Assembly: GCF_050948215.1 (NCBI RefSeq)
Contig: NC_135164.1
Location: forward strand, 5,461,116-5,525,115
Length of the DNA stretch: 64,000 bases
Direction: 5' to 3'
From: Halictus rubicundus
Taxonomy: Eukaryota > Arthropoda > Insecta > Hymenoptera > Halictidae
Both the position numbers and the translations under genes were made by a program. This document shows, in pieces, positions 1 to 10,935 of the stretch. The notes under the pieces are model-generated. The model was not told the DNA's origin. It was given only the letters and a program-made list of their open reading frames with translations, and did not search any database. Numbering within the stretch: the first letter of the stretch is position 1; each line of letters starts with the position of its first letter.

Positions 1-245
1 GCATGTTGTAACGAGGCGGCCGGCCAAAGGATTCCTTCCCGGATCCGCGATCCTTTCAGCTCGAGAAAACGGAGCAACGACAAAAATTTAGCCGACATCA
101 TCTTCTTCCTTCTCTGCGAATCCCGATTTTCATTTTGGTCCTCGGACATCCACGGATTCATCTGTCAATTTATTTAAACATATTATTGAAGGTACTTCAC
201 AAGAAGACTCGTTAGTCTTTCTGTTACTTCTAATGCAACAGCTAG
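1..245. other. No gene seen
   Basis: GC-rich start turning AT-rich. No coding, RNA or repeat feature could be supported. Probably upstream intron or flank of the laminin gene. Confidence 0.4.
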
Positions 246-387
246 TTAACACGTTGAATGCCACGTCACTCATATGTGGGTGACGGAATTATTTGTGCAT
301 TTAATTATTTGCAATTTTTATTTCATTAAATAACTTACTTTGATTTTATGGAATTTTTGAGGTTACTAGTTTGGCGTTCAGTGTTAA
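246..387. mobile_element. TTAA MITE, family E (TTAACACGTTGA ends)
   Basis: Starts TTAACACGTTGAATGCCA and ends GCGTTCAGTGTTAA. It contains the hairpin-like CACTCATATGTGGGTG near the left end. Longer copies are at 25940 and 53409; this one has an internal deletion. TTAA at both ends suggests piggyBac-type mobilisation. Confidence 0.75.
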
Positions 388-509
388 TATAATCGCCAGA
401 AAGTGAGTAATTAAATGACAATTTTTACACTCTGGGTCAAAGTAGACCCGGGAATTGGTGCCACAGGGGGTGTTCAAGTCTATCGTTATAAGTGCTGTCC
501 TTTTCTATG

Positions 510-592
510 TTCGGTGACAAGAAAATAGTAACCCTACACGATCTATGTCACAGTACTGTGTCGAGGATTGGGCTTAGATCGAAACTTTACTG
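510..592. mobile_element. Tc1-like MITE fragment, family G
   Basis: Matches 11160-11245 and 14545-14626 (CACGATCTATGTCACAG, GGGCTTAGATCGAAAC) and ends ACTG followed by TA. The left end is missing. Confidence 0.65.
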
Positions 593-596
593 TATA

Positions 597-3485
597 ATAA
601 AACCTGTCAATTGATCAGCAGAGTTAGGTTTATAGACTAATTTCGTCACGTTGGCAATATTAAACTAAATCTGCAGACATATAATTTAATTATGTGTACA
701 AGAGAAAGTCATTACATGCGTTTACTTATTTCAGTGTGTGATCTAGTTATCTGTGTGATCTAGTTTTCATTGTTTAAAACATTGTGGGATCTAGTTTTCT
801 GGGGAAACTATTTTTAATATTTAGGAAAACTCACGTTCTGACAACGTGAATTGGGTTTACCGATATTTCATTTAATGGTTAGGATGGATTTAAGAAATGC
901 ACCATTAGTGAACTTTCCTGAGAAATCTAAATTGCTGCAGAATTATTGCTGCAACCTGATACAATCATACGAACATTTCGCTCTGCATGCACGGAAATGT
1001 TCATGTCGTCCGTAAGTAGTTCGACATGCGAGTTTCTGAAATAAAATACTCTTAAGCGTACTGTTCGACTTTCCAGTGCAAAAGGTTAAACGTACCGCGG
1101 GATCGAGAATTATCACCGATGCAGTAACTGCGATCCTTGCTTTCAGCATCAACGAGAGAACGTTTCCCACAATTTCAGCGTTTCCTGAATTTTTTTAACT
1201 GTTTTCACCGATGCTTTTTTAATGTAAAATGCAATTTTCAACAATAGTGCCACGTACAATTCCAATGGATTCATAGATCCTCAAACTAGTAGCAACAAAT
1301 CCACCAACTTCAACGCAAAGATATCAGTAGGTATTATTTTTAAACATATCTGCATCAAATTATCAAATTATTACAGTACATTATCAAATTACGAAATTAC
1401 TAGATCACTGAATTATTGAATTTCTTGAATATCGGAATTATCAATTTGAAGAGAATTTCTGGAATAACTATTGAAATAGGAATTTCTCGAATAATTAGAT
1501 TATGAGAATATGTATGTTTTTAAATAAATAAATTACTAAATTATTAACATCTTCAAAGCAGAGTGTTTTGAAGTTTCTCGCGATCGCGGCTTACCAGCAT
1601 CAAATTTTGTTGTCACATAAATCTGAATATTTTGGAAAAATGCGTATCTGCTATCATCAATGTTAGTAAATGCTCTCGCGTGCCGAGGTGTGCGCAGTCG
1701 GAGAAATTCTGACGACTCAATCCGTTTCTGACAATGCGCATTATTGAATAAATACACGGGGGTGCGGGTTCGTCGGTTTCCAGCGTTCGTTTTTGCGGGA
1801 TGCTTGCAGTTTCATCGGTAGCGTACAAAGGAAGATAAACTGCCGCATCATTCCGGCCATTCATTCGTTTTAGATGCTTTCGGTATTTTTGTTTTCCGCT
1901 CGTGCCTGTTCAGCTCGCTCGCTCGAGCGCGCGCCCGCGCGCGGATGATATAACGCCAAAGTAAATTGCACACTCTATTCTCGGTGTAGGCCACATACTG
2001 CTGCTCGTACAAATACAACGAAACGCTATTTTCCGACTGCACGAGCACGTCCGTGGCCAGCTTCAGACGGAATGAGCAAAAAATCCGGTGATAATGCACC
2101 GGTAATTCTCGGCCGGAGGAATCGCGGAGAGTGCAGCCGGACCTTGCAACTGCAACTGCATCCCTTCCGCGATATTAATTATTCGAGCCGAGCAGAAATC
2201 CTGGTTCGTTTACCTTTTTCAATCCGCCGCCTTCAAATCGTGCTTAACACATCCGGTATCTCTGCTACACTTGTTAAATCAATTCCCAGGCATAACGATT
2301 ACCAACTGGAAAAAAACTGTTAGTACAAAAAGCGGAGAAAATTCATTTATTAACCATTCGTTTATCGACAGAAGCATTTTTTTTTAAATCCTGAAAATAC
2401 CTGTACATTCTCGATGTCTACCTAGACAATGTGTTTTAAGTTAGCCCAGAAGTAACGCAAATTTTCTTTCATATTTTTAAAAAGAGAAATAAAAAACCAT
2501 TTTTTGAAATATCGTGTATTTAGGAGAATGTGGCGACAGAGATATTAGAATTGGAGAAATAGTGATTCGGAAGGATCTAACAGTAAGATCTAATTGTTTT
2601 CAGTAAAATTGTACAATTTCTGGAAGTATCGTATATTTGGGAGTATCTCACGGTACAGAATTCATTATTTGCGAGGAAATTCTGCTCGAGAAAGATTTAA
2701 CAATGAAGATCTTGTCCCTATCAAAGCCGTGGATTTGGTAAAATTTCACAAGAAAGATCTGGTCGTTTTACAAAATAATCGTACATTTGACAGGGTTTGC
2801 CAACCGAGGAACAATATTTTCTAAAAGGCCTTGCATTTAACGTCGAACAAGGGTTCGTTGACGAACGATTAGATGCAGGCACAAGCCAGACACACGCACC
2901 GGTTGGAACGGAGTCGCGCGAAGCAAGTTTCTTGCGGTTGACAGTAAATAAGCATCAATGTTGACGAGGAAATCGCCGAGCAGCCTCTCGGGGACCGTAA
3001 CTCCGAAGCGGAATCAGGTTGGAAAACGTCAGAATTGACCCCGATTCGCACGCGAATTGCCAAAGCACGGCTCATCGTCGACCCGTGGCATGTCGCCGGT
3101 CCGGTCATTACCGACTTTCTTCGTCCGGCGAGGTTCTACTATAAAGCGATTTCTGTCATTCGATGCTAATACCGACCGCATCCTTACAAGGCTGTGGATA
3201 GCGTCCGAGCTCGGAAGGAGGCGACTAGTCGTCGTCGTCGTCGTCGACCGTGGATCGTGGGATCGTTCTGCTGGATCGCGATCGCTCGCGCGCGCTTCAC
3301 GTGATCGACTCTGTTACCAGAACTCCGTCGCTGTTCCTGTTGCACGGGCAAAAAAATCGCGCTCCTCTCGGATGCTCCCAGCGAGATCGAGCGTGACTTT
3401 TGCGGCTGAGACCACTTTTCATTTTTCCACGAACCCGTCGCGTCGTCGGAACGCGACTCTTTTTTTCCTCGAGCCGAGAGCCGAG
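597..3485. other. Intronic or intergenic DNA with no supported gene
   Basis: AT-rich to 1560, GC-richer patches at 1900-2200 and 2900-3480. A GC-alternating run is at 1926-1943 and a GTC trinucleotide run at 3228-3246. Open frames on both strands (for example 3057-3542 plus and 3184-3510 minus) overlap each other, are low-complexity Arg/Ser-rich and resemble no family. Confidence 0.5.
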
Positions 3486-6480
3486 CCGTGCTGGGACCTC
3501 GAACAGCCAAAAAGGTCTCGGATTCTTTTTATAGAATTCTGAAGAAGTCGATCAAAATCCTCTGCTTGCGCGTTTCCTCGCGCGAGAGGAACGAGCTCGT
3601 TCATCTGTGGAAAGCGACATTTTTCAAACAGGATCAGAATTTTGTATTTACAGGAATCCTTGCGAATAGATGCGTCGATGTGTAGAGATTTTTTAGCCAA
3701 GATCGTTGAGAAGATCTAGGGAACCACGCTGGGATCGGAATCAGCCAAAAAGTGTTCAGTTCTTCAATTCAGAAGAAGTCGATTAAAATCCTCTGCTTGC
3801 GCGTTTCCTCGTGCGAGAGAAACGAGCTCGTTCATCTGTGGAAAGCGATGGGACATTTTTTAAACAGGTTCAGAATTTTGTATTTATTGGAATCCTTGCG
3901 AATAGATGCGTCGATGTGTAGAGATTTTTTAGCCAAGATCGTTGAGAAGATCTAGGAGACCATGCTGGGATCGGAATGATCCAAAAAGTCTTCAATTCTT
4001 CAATTCTGAAGAAGTCGATCAAAATCCTCTGCTTGCGCGTTTCCTCGCGCGAGAGGAACGAGCTCGTTCATCTGTGGAAAGCGACATTTTTCAAACAGGA
4101 TCAGAATTTTGTATTTACAGGAATCCTTGCGAATAGATGCGTCGATGTGTAGAGATTTTTTAGCCAAGATCGTTGAGAAGATCTAGGGGACCATGCTGGG
4201 ATCGGAATCAGCCAAAAAGTCTTCAATTCTTCAATTCAGAAGAAGTCGATCAAAATCCTCTGCTTGCGCGTTTCCTCGTGCGAGAGAAACGAGCTCGTTC
4301 ATCTGTGGAAAGCGATGGGACATTTTTTAAACAGGTTCAGAATTTTGTATTTATTGGAATCCTTGCGAATAGATGCGCCGATGTGTAGAGATTTTTGGCC
4401 AAGATCGTTGAGAAGATTTAGGCAACCATGCTGGGATCAGAATGATCGAAAAAGTGTTCAATTCTTCAATTCTGAAGAAGTCGATCAAAATCCTCTGCTT
4501 GCACGTTTCCTCGTGCGAGAGAAACGAACTCGTTCATCTGTGGACAGCGATGGGACATTTTTCAAACAGGTTCAGAATTTTGTATTTACCGGAATCCTTG
4601 CGAATAGATGCGTCGATTTGTAGAGATTTTTTAGCCAAGATCGTTGAGAAGATCTAGGGATCCATGCTGGGATCGGAATCAGCCAAAAAGTCTTCAATTC
4701 AGAAGAAGTCGATCAAAATCCTCTGCTTGATCGATGGGACATTTTTCAAACAGGATCAGAATTTTGTATTTACCGGAATCCTTGCGAATAGATGTGTCGA
4801 TGTCTAGAGACTTTTGGCTAAGATCGTTGAGAAGATCTAGGGAACCATGCTGGGATCGGAATGATCCAAAAAGTGTTCAGTTCTTCAATTCAGAAGAAGT
4901 CGATCAAAATCCTCTGCTTGCACGTTTCCTCGTGCGAGAGAAACGAGCTCGTTCATCTGTGGAAAGCGATGGGACATTTTTTAAACAGGTTCAGAATTTT
5001 GTATTTACCGGAATCCTTGCGAATAGATGCGTCGATGTGTAGAGATTTTTGGCCAAGATCGTTGAGAAGATCTAGGGATCCATGCTGGGATCGGAATCAG
5101 CCAAAAAGTCTTCAATTCAGAAGAAGTCGGTCAAAATCCTCTGCTTGATCGATGGGACATTTTTCAAACAGGATCAGAATTTTGTATTTACCGGAATCCT
5201 TGCGAATAGATGTGTCGATGTCTAGAGACTTTTGGCTAAGATCGTTGAGAAGATCTAGGGAACCATGCTAGGATCGGAATGATCCAAAAAGTGTTCAGTT
5301 CTTCAATTCAGAAGAAGTCGATCAAAATCCTCTGCTTGCACGTTTCCTCGTGCGAGAGAAACGAACTCGTTCATCTGTGGACAGCGATGGGACATTTTTC
5401 AAACAGGTTCAGAATTTTGTATTTACCGGAATCCTTGCGAATAGATGCGTCGATTTGTAGAGATTTTTTAGCCAAGATCGTTGAGAAGATCTAGGAGACC
5501 ATGCTGGGATCGGAATCAGCCAAAAAGTATTCAATTCAGAAGAAGTCGATCAAAATCCTCTGCTTGCACGTTTCCTCGCGCGAGAGAAACGAGCTCGTTC
5601 ATCTGTGGAAAGCGATGGGACATTTTTTAAACAGGTTCAGAATTTTGTATTTACCGGAATCCTTGCGAATAGATGCGTCGATGTGTAGAGATTTTTTAGC
5701 CAAGATCGTTGAGAAGATCTAGGAGACCATGCTGGGATCGGAATCAGCCAAAAAGTATTCAATTCAGAAGAAGTCGATCAAAATCCTCTGCTTGCACGTT
5801 TCCTCGTGCGAGAGAAACGAGCTCGTTCATCTGTGGACAGCGATGGGACATTTTTCAAGCAGGATCAGAATTTTGTATTTACGGGAATCCTTGCGAATAG
5901 ATGCGTCGATGTGTAGAGATTTTTTAGCCAAGGTCGTTGAGAAGATCTAGGGAACCACGCTGGGATCGGAATCAGCCAAAAAGTGTTCAATTCTTCAATT
6001 CAGAAGAAGTCGATCAAAATCCTCTGCTTGCACGTTTCCTCGTGCGAGAGAAACGAGCTCGTTCATCTGTGGAAAGCGATGGGACATTTTTTAAACAGGT
6101 TCAGAATTTTGTATTTATTGGAATCCTTGCGAATAGATGCGTCGATGTGTAGAGATTTTTTAGCCAAGATCGTTGAGAAGATCTAGGAGACCATGCTGGG
6201 ATCGGAATCAGCCAAAAAGTATTCAATTCAGAAGAAGTCGATCAAAATCCTCTGCTTGCACGTTTCCTCGTGCGAGAGAAACGAGCTCGTTCATCTGTGG
6301 ACAGCGAGAGGACATTTTTCAAGCAGGATCAGAATTTTGTATTTACCGGAATCCTTGCGAATAGATGCGTCGATGTGTAGAGATTTTTTAGCCAAGATCG
6401 TTGAGAAGATTTAGGCAACCATGGTGTGATCGGAATCAGCCAAAAAGTCTTCAATCCTTTTCACAGAATTCTGTAAAAGT
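3486..6480 (+). repeat. Tandem satellite, about 230-bp unit, about 13 copies
   Basis: The anchor AGAAGTCGATCAAAATCCTC recurs near 3543, 3774, 4010, 4240, 4475, 4704, 4895, 5122, 5311, 5541, 5768, 6005 and 6232, a period of 227-237 bp, with two units shortened to about 190 bp by the same deletion of roughly 45 bp. Each full unit holds a near-palindrome CGTTTCCTCG/CGAGAGAAACG. Peptides of 60-120 residues can be read in two frames of every unit, but each is closed by a stop in the repeat, so I treat them as non-coding. Confidence 0.95.
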
Positions 6481-6690
6481 TGGTCAAAGTTCACCCCTAG
6501 CGAGTTGCTTTTGCTTCCTCGTGCAAGAGAAATGATTTGAGGAGAATTGTAAAGGTGGAATCAGTCTGGAATTGTATGAAGCTCTCTTGAATTTCGTATT
6601 TACTAATTTTATGAAATCCTTGCGAATAAATCTGAAAATGTGTGGAGATCCTCAGCCCAGATCTTTGGGAAGATATAGGAGTAATTTTGT
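6481..6690 (+). repeat. Diverged terminal unit of the satellite
   Basis: Still shows recognisable pieces in order (TTTTGCTTCCTCGTGCAAGAG, AAATCCTTGCGAATAAAT, GATCTTTGGGAAGATATAGG) at lower identity, as expected at an array edge. Confidence 0.7.
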
Positions 6691-9233
6691 GGAATAATTG
6701 CAAAGTTGAGAAGAAGTCCCGAGTTTTAATAGTTGTAAATATCTAGGAAGCGTTGAAATCGCTAGGAAAATTGAAGAAACAAAATCTTTGGGAAGCCAAC
6801 TTTCCAAAAAAAGGTTCGGGAGCGATATTAGACAGCGAAGGGTTGATCGTTCCCTGTCTCGTAGACGTGACGGAAGAAAGCTCGCAGCGGACTTATTTAC
6901 AAAAAGGAGTCGAGGAAGGAGAGAAAGTAGAAGCAGCAGGACGAGCAAACGTTCCAAAGGCTAAATATTTATACTGGCTGCACGTGTTCATCTGCTTCGA
7001 CGCGCTACCAGCTACCAGCTACCAGCGTTGCGTGCCTCGTCATGGGGTAGGTCGTGTAGACGCAAAGAGTATACTCGAGAAAGTCAAGGTTGACGTTTTC
7101 AAGTTACAAGGGTATTGGACTTTCGTGCTGTGGCTGCCAGCGATTTTCATATCACAAATATTTGCTTGATTGCCGACACGATGCGTCTAAAAATACATCT
7201 CGGAACGCGTTCGAGTTTGTTCGGATACTTGATTTTCAAATTATACCATCGTGAGTCACCGAAAGTATGCTAGTTATAATTGGACCGGGGATGTTTATGC
7301 GAGATAAAAATTGTGCGCCACGTGTGACGTTAATCGCAAGACACAGGAGCTACATAGATATTTATTACTTTTTTAATCCGTTGAAAGTTAATGTCTGTTT
7401 GGGAAATGCTATATAATTTATGGAGCTTTTTGAATTTTTATCTGCTCACTTTTTATTATAAAATTTTAGAGACCTCCTCCTGGCTACCAACCAATTTTTA
7501 TGTCATTATTTTTAGTATTAAATCCTTATCGTCTGACGAACATTATAAATATTGATTTGATGAGAGGATTTAATATAAGCATAGATTTCGACTTCGTTGA
7601 ATTAACTTTCAGAAAATACAAATATCGCAATACAAAATGACATTCTGTTGTCTTTCAACGTTTTGCCACAAGTGCCGTCATTGCGAGTACAGTTATCTAA
7701 TTCCGCTAAATCACTCTAAATTCGTCAAGCTCCGATGGGATATAAAATGGTTCGGCAAGCTCGTAGGAAAGTATGAAAAATGTAGCTCCGAACCGGTCTT
7801 CTCGGTTCAAGGGGCATCGCGTTTATCCTGAATAGGGTTGTCTCGTGCAAATAGTAGGCTCGATGACCCTGCAAGAAAACACGTCGAGGGCTATACTTGA
7901 CGCGACCTTTCTCCATCGTAATAACACCAGGGCTCGGTGCAATCCGGTCGATAGAGATTGCACTGTTAGATCCTTCCGCGACAGCCACGCCAACTGCCAA
8001 AATAAATCAAATCAAACATGATCGGCCATCAAACGCGAAAACTCCGAAACAGATTAAGACATCGTTACACTGGTACTTTAATTTATAGTTTCAAGACAAA
8101 GATTTATCCAACAAATCTTAGAAAGCTTTACAATTATTATGTGTACGAATTAATTTTTATTCCTCGCGAATTTCTGGACTATTTGTAAACAGCTAAAGTA
8201 CATTCTACTTTCCCAAATAATTTCCATCGCCCCCTTTATATTGTTAGACAACACTAACGTGATTACTCTTTTGCTAATTATTTATTATTTCAACGTCCCA
8301 TTTTCTGGTTTAATCAAACTAGTCTCAACTCTAAAATGAAACGATTAGGAAACGCACTTTTGCGACAAGCAAATGCATTTATTGAAACACACCTTGTAAG
8401 AAATTTAAGTATGAGATAAGTTCATTCCGAGGATCACGGATTAATTTGTTCGCCTAAGGGCCATCCGGCGCGACGTGGCATAAATAATTGAAGGAGGACA
8501 GGACACGGTTCCGATGGTCGGTTTACACGGCGAAAAATCTGAATAAACAAGGGAAAGGCAGGCCGGTCGGTTGTTTAAATAATTTGTCGGAAGCAGCGGT
8601 AGCACGGAGCGACTACCGAGAACGTCACCGCTGTCAAGCGGGTCGATAGGCGTCACGGTGTTTCGTCGGACGAACAAGAAGAAGATGGGAGTCCCTGGTT
8701 CTTCTTCTCGTCGTCGGGGCCCGCGTCTTTGCCCGTTGTCGTTGTCCTCGTTGTGTCGTCGTTACGCCGGCATTGTGCGGCCAGACCGACGCCCACTTTC
8801 GGACCATAAAGACAGATCGCATGTCCGCGATACCAGCGGGGTCCGTTTCCTTCTAAGGACTTCGCCCGGAACAAGCTCGATCCGAGTCCCGAGGAAGCGG
8901 GCTTCAATTATCCGATCCTTTTGCTACGTCGATAGCCGTGTGCCCATGTAGATACGCCACCCGATTCCTCTAACTAGCCGAAACATCGCCGAGAGCACCC
9001 TTGTTAATGCCGGGGACCTCCGACGCCCGCCATCTTGAACGACGCGGCAGACTAAAATCGATTTTTCTGCGCATCAAATGGATCGGTTCGATGAACTCTG
9101 CTTTTCGATTGTTTTCGCTCTTCTACATCCTGCTACATCGTTCAGCAGAGTAGCCTAATTCTGATTAGCACCTTGCTTGAATCACCATGAATTTTGCCAA
9201 AGAAAAATATTTCAAGAGTTAATAATAGTATTA
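6691..9233. other. No supported gene
   Basis: Mixed composition with GC-rich islands at 6830-7110 and 8450-9060. The longest open frames (6753-7169 plus, 8653-8951 both strands) overlap on opposite strands and have no recognisable domain. A short CTACCAG triplication is at 7007-7027. Confidence 0.45.
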
Positions 9234-9735
9234 CAGTGCTATGTTTGCACTCCTCGGCGTCCGAGGTCTCTCGAGCTTCCACCCTTAGGTAAAGGAGATA
9301 ATTCCGCGACGTTTATCGTCCAGGCCTTCGCGACATACAGTAACGAGCAAAACCGAGTCTACACTATTTGAAGCAACGTAACGATTAAAAGTGCGATTTT
9401 AAGTCGAAAATCGTGAAAAATGGCCATTTTTCCACTTTTAAGCGTTTATAACTCGTAAACGAATTAACCAATATCAACCAAGCGAATCGAACACATTTTT
9501 TAAATTTTCCATACAGGCTCAGATAAAGAAGCTAAAAAAACCAACTTTTACTATTTCTTTTGCGATTCCGACCAATTCAAACTTTTTTCAAAAATTTTTT
9601 ACACCTCGTCTAATAAACTAATCCTTCTAACTTCTCAGTAAAATTCAGGTCATTTGATCTAATTTTTAAACAGTTACGTTGCTTCAAATAGTGTAGACTC
9701 AGTTTCGCTCGTCACTGTATATAGAGAAATCACTG
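9234..9735. mobile_element. Tc1-like MITE, family F, split by a second MITE
   Basis: Begins CAGTGCTATGTTT and ends GAGAAATCACTG. It shares GATAATTCCGCGACGTTTAT and the CCAGGCCT(C/T)CGCGACATA stretch with 59484-59614 and, inverted, 26807-26910. Interrupted at 9338-9717. Confidence 0.7.
9338..9717. mobile_element. 380-bp MITE with 47-bp TIRs and TA duplication
   Basis: The left end CAGTAACGAGCAAAACCGAG and the inverted right end CAGTGACGAGCGAAACTGAG agree at about 44 of 47 positions. TA is duplicated at 9336-9337 and 9718-9719. Removing the element and one TA restores GCGACATATATAGAG, exactly as in the uninterrupted copy near 59600. CAGT ends with TA targets indicate Tc1/mariner mobilisation. 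Confidence 0.92.
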
Positions 9736-10692
9736 TGTTTGATTAGAAATTATGCTTTGAACCTGGCTTAGCCGTTTAGAATTCTTTATTTGACTTATTT
9801 GAGAAATAAAATGTTTACGATTTCATAGCGATTTGGCCAAGTTGAATCCTCTGGCGATGCGTTTTCTGCACGCCTCGAATTAATTATCAGACCGGAAATC
9901 CCCGGGACTCCGCGGGATATCCGACAAACCGTGGAGTATCTATGAGCTATAACCGCGGGGTATCCTCGCCGCTCTATCTTCCTTTTCGTCATTACATACT
10001 GAAACGAGCGAACCGTAGGAACACCGTAGGCGTTCCTCTGTGTGCGCCATCAGTGATACCTAGAGAACGTGGAAATATTGCAGTGGAGCGGCACACGCGA
10101 ATCGTTCCCCGAGCGAGGAATCGGGTTTGGTGAATTATGATGATGTCTGTCGTATTTCATGGCTCTATAAACAGCGTAGGCACCGCGAAATCATTGTCCC
10201 TTAACCCCTTGAACTGTTACGAGCGACTTCGCTCGGAAGGCAACGCTCGTTCCAAAGAAGATTTCACGGTGCAGATATTTTCTCTACAAATTGTACACAA
10301 TTACACGCGATCCGGGACCCTTGCTGCTGGATCTCGGGGTGCTGCAGGACGCCAGAAGGCGGCTACGGTCTTCGCGGCGAACAGAATTCTCCATTTCCGT
10401 GATTTAAAAAATCGGAATTTTTGATTTCCGTTTTCTCAGAGTTCCCTGCAAATTTATTTCACCGTTGCACACGAGACGCTTCAAGTTTAGACATTTTAAT
10501 GCGTAATATTTAATTACTTTGGAAATACTCGGCTGTAAGTAAAAGTTCTGAGGGAAATTAATGGAGTATGTTAGCGGGAGTGATTTTTCTATTGAAAGAT
10601 TATTTTACGTATTTCTTGTTGAAGATTGTTTTAGTTTTGTGTGTGCTCCTATTGTGTTTTGTATTAACGTGCTTTGGGCATTTGGTTTTCAG
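9736..10692. other. No supported gene; sequence before the first laminin exon
   Basis: No WWQSP-type or other early LamN sequence was found in any frame. Moderately GC-rich at 9840-10360, AT-rich nearer the acceptor at 10692. Confidence 0.5.
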
Positions 10693-10935
10693 GTGTACCA
10701 AGTGGAGTACGTGATAGTGAAGGCAGCTAATTCACCGAGACCAGCCGCGTGGATTTTGGAAAAGTCTCTTGACGGTGAAAATTTCCAACCATGGCAGTAT
10801 TATGCTCCCAGCGACGAGGAATGTTGGACGCGATATTCTGCGCCGCCCGTTTCCGGAAAACCTCTTTACATCGGCGACGACGAAGTCATTTGCACCAGTC
10901 TCTATTCAAAACAGACACCTATGGAAAACGGAGAG
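10693..10935 (+). CDS. wb: Laminin alpha exon a: middle of LamN domain
   Basis: 81 codons, phase 0 at both ends. A TTTTCAG acceptor precedes it and GTATTG follows. It reads VYQVEYVIVKAANSPRPAAW at its start, then the SLDG, PWQYYA and EVICTS blocks typical of the LamN (domain VI) fold used for laminin network polymerisation. A typical LamN domain has a further 100 or so residues before this point, so at least one upstream coding exon is missing. An open frame extends upstream to 10561, but that part is intronic and unlike laminin. Confidence 0.93.

Noticed and set aside
3057..3542. 161-codon plus-strand frame before the satellite
   Set aside because: Arg/Ser-rich with a trinucleotide run, runs into the satellite, and an equally long minus frame overlaps it.
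3486..6480. Possible CRISPR array or repeat protein gene
   Set aside because: Units are contiguous with no spacers, the genome is animal, and every frame is stopped in each unit.
10561..10692. Upstream extension of the first laminin exon from an ATG
   Set aside because: A strong TTTTCAG acceptor is at 10692 and the upstream residues do not resemble LamN.
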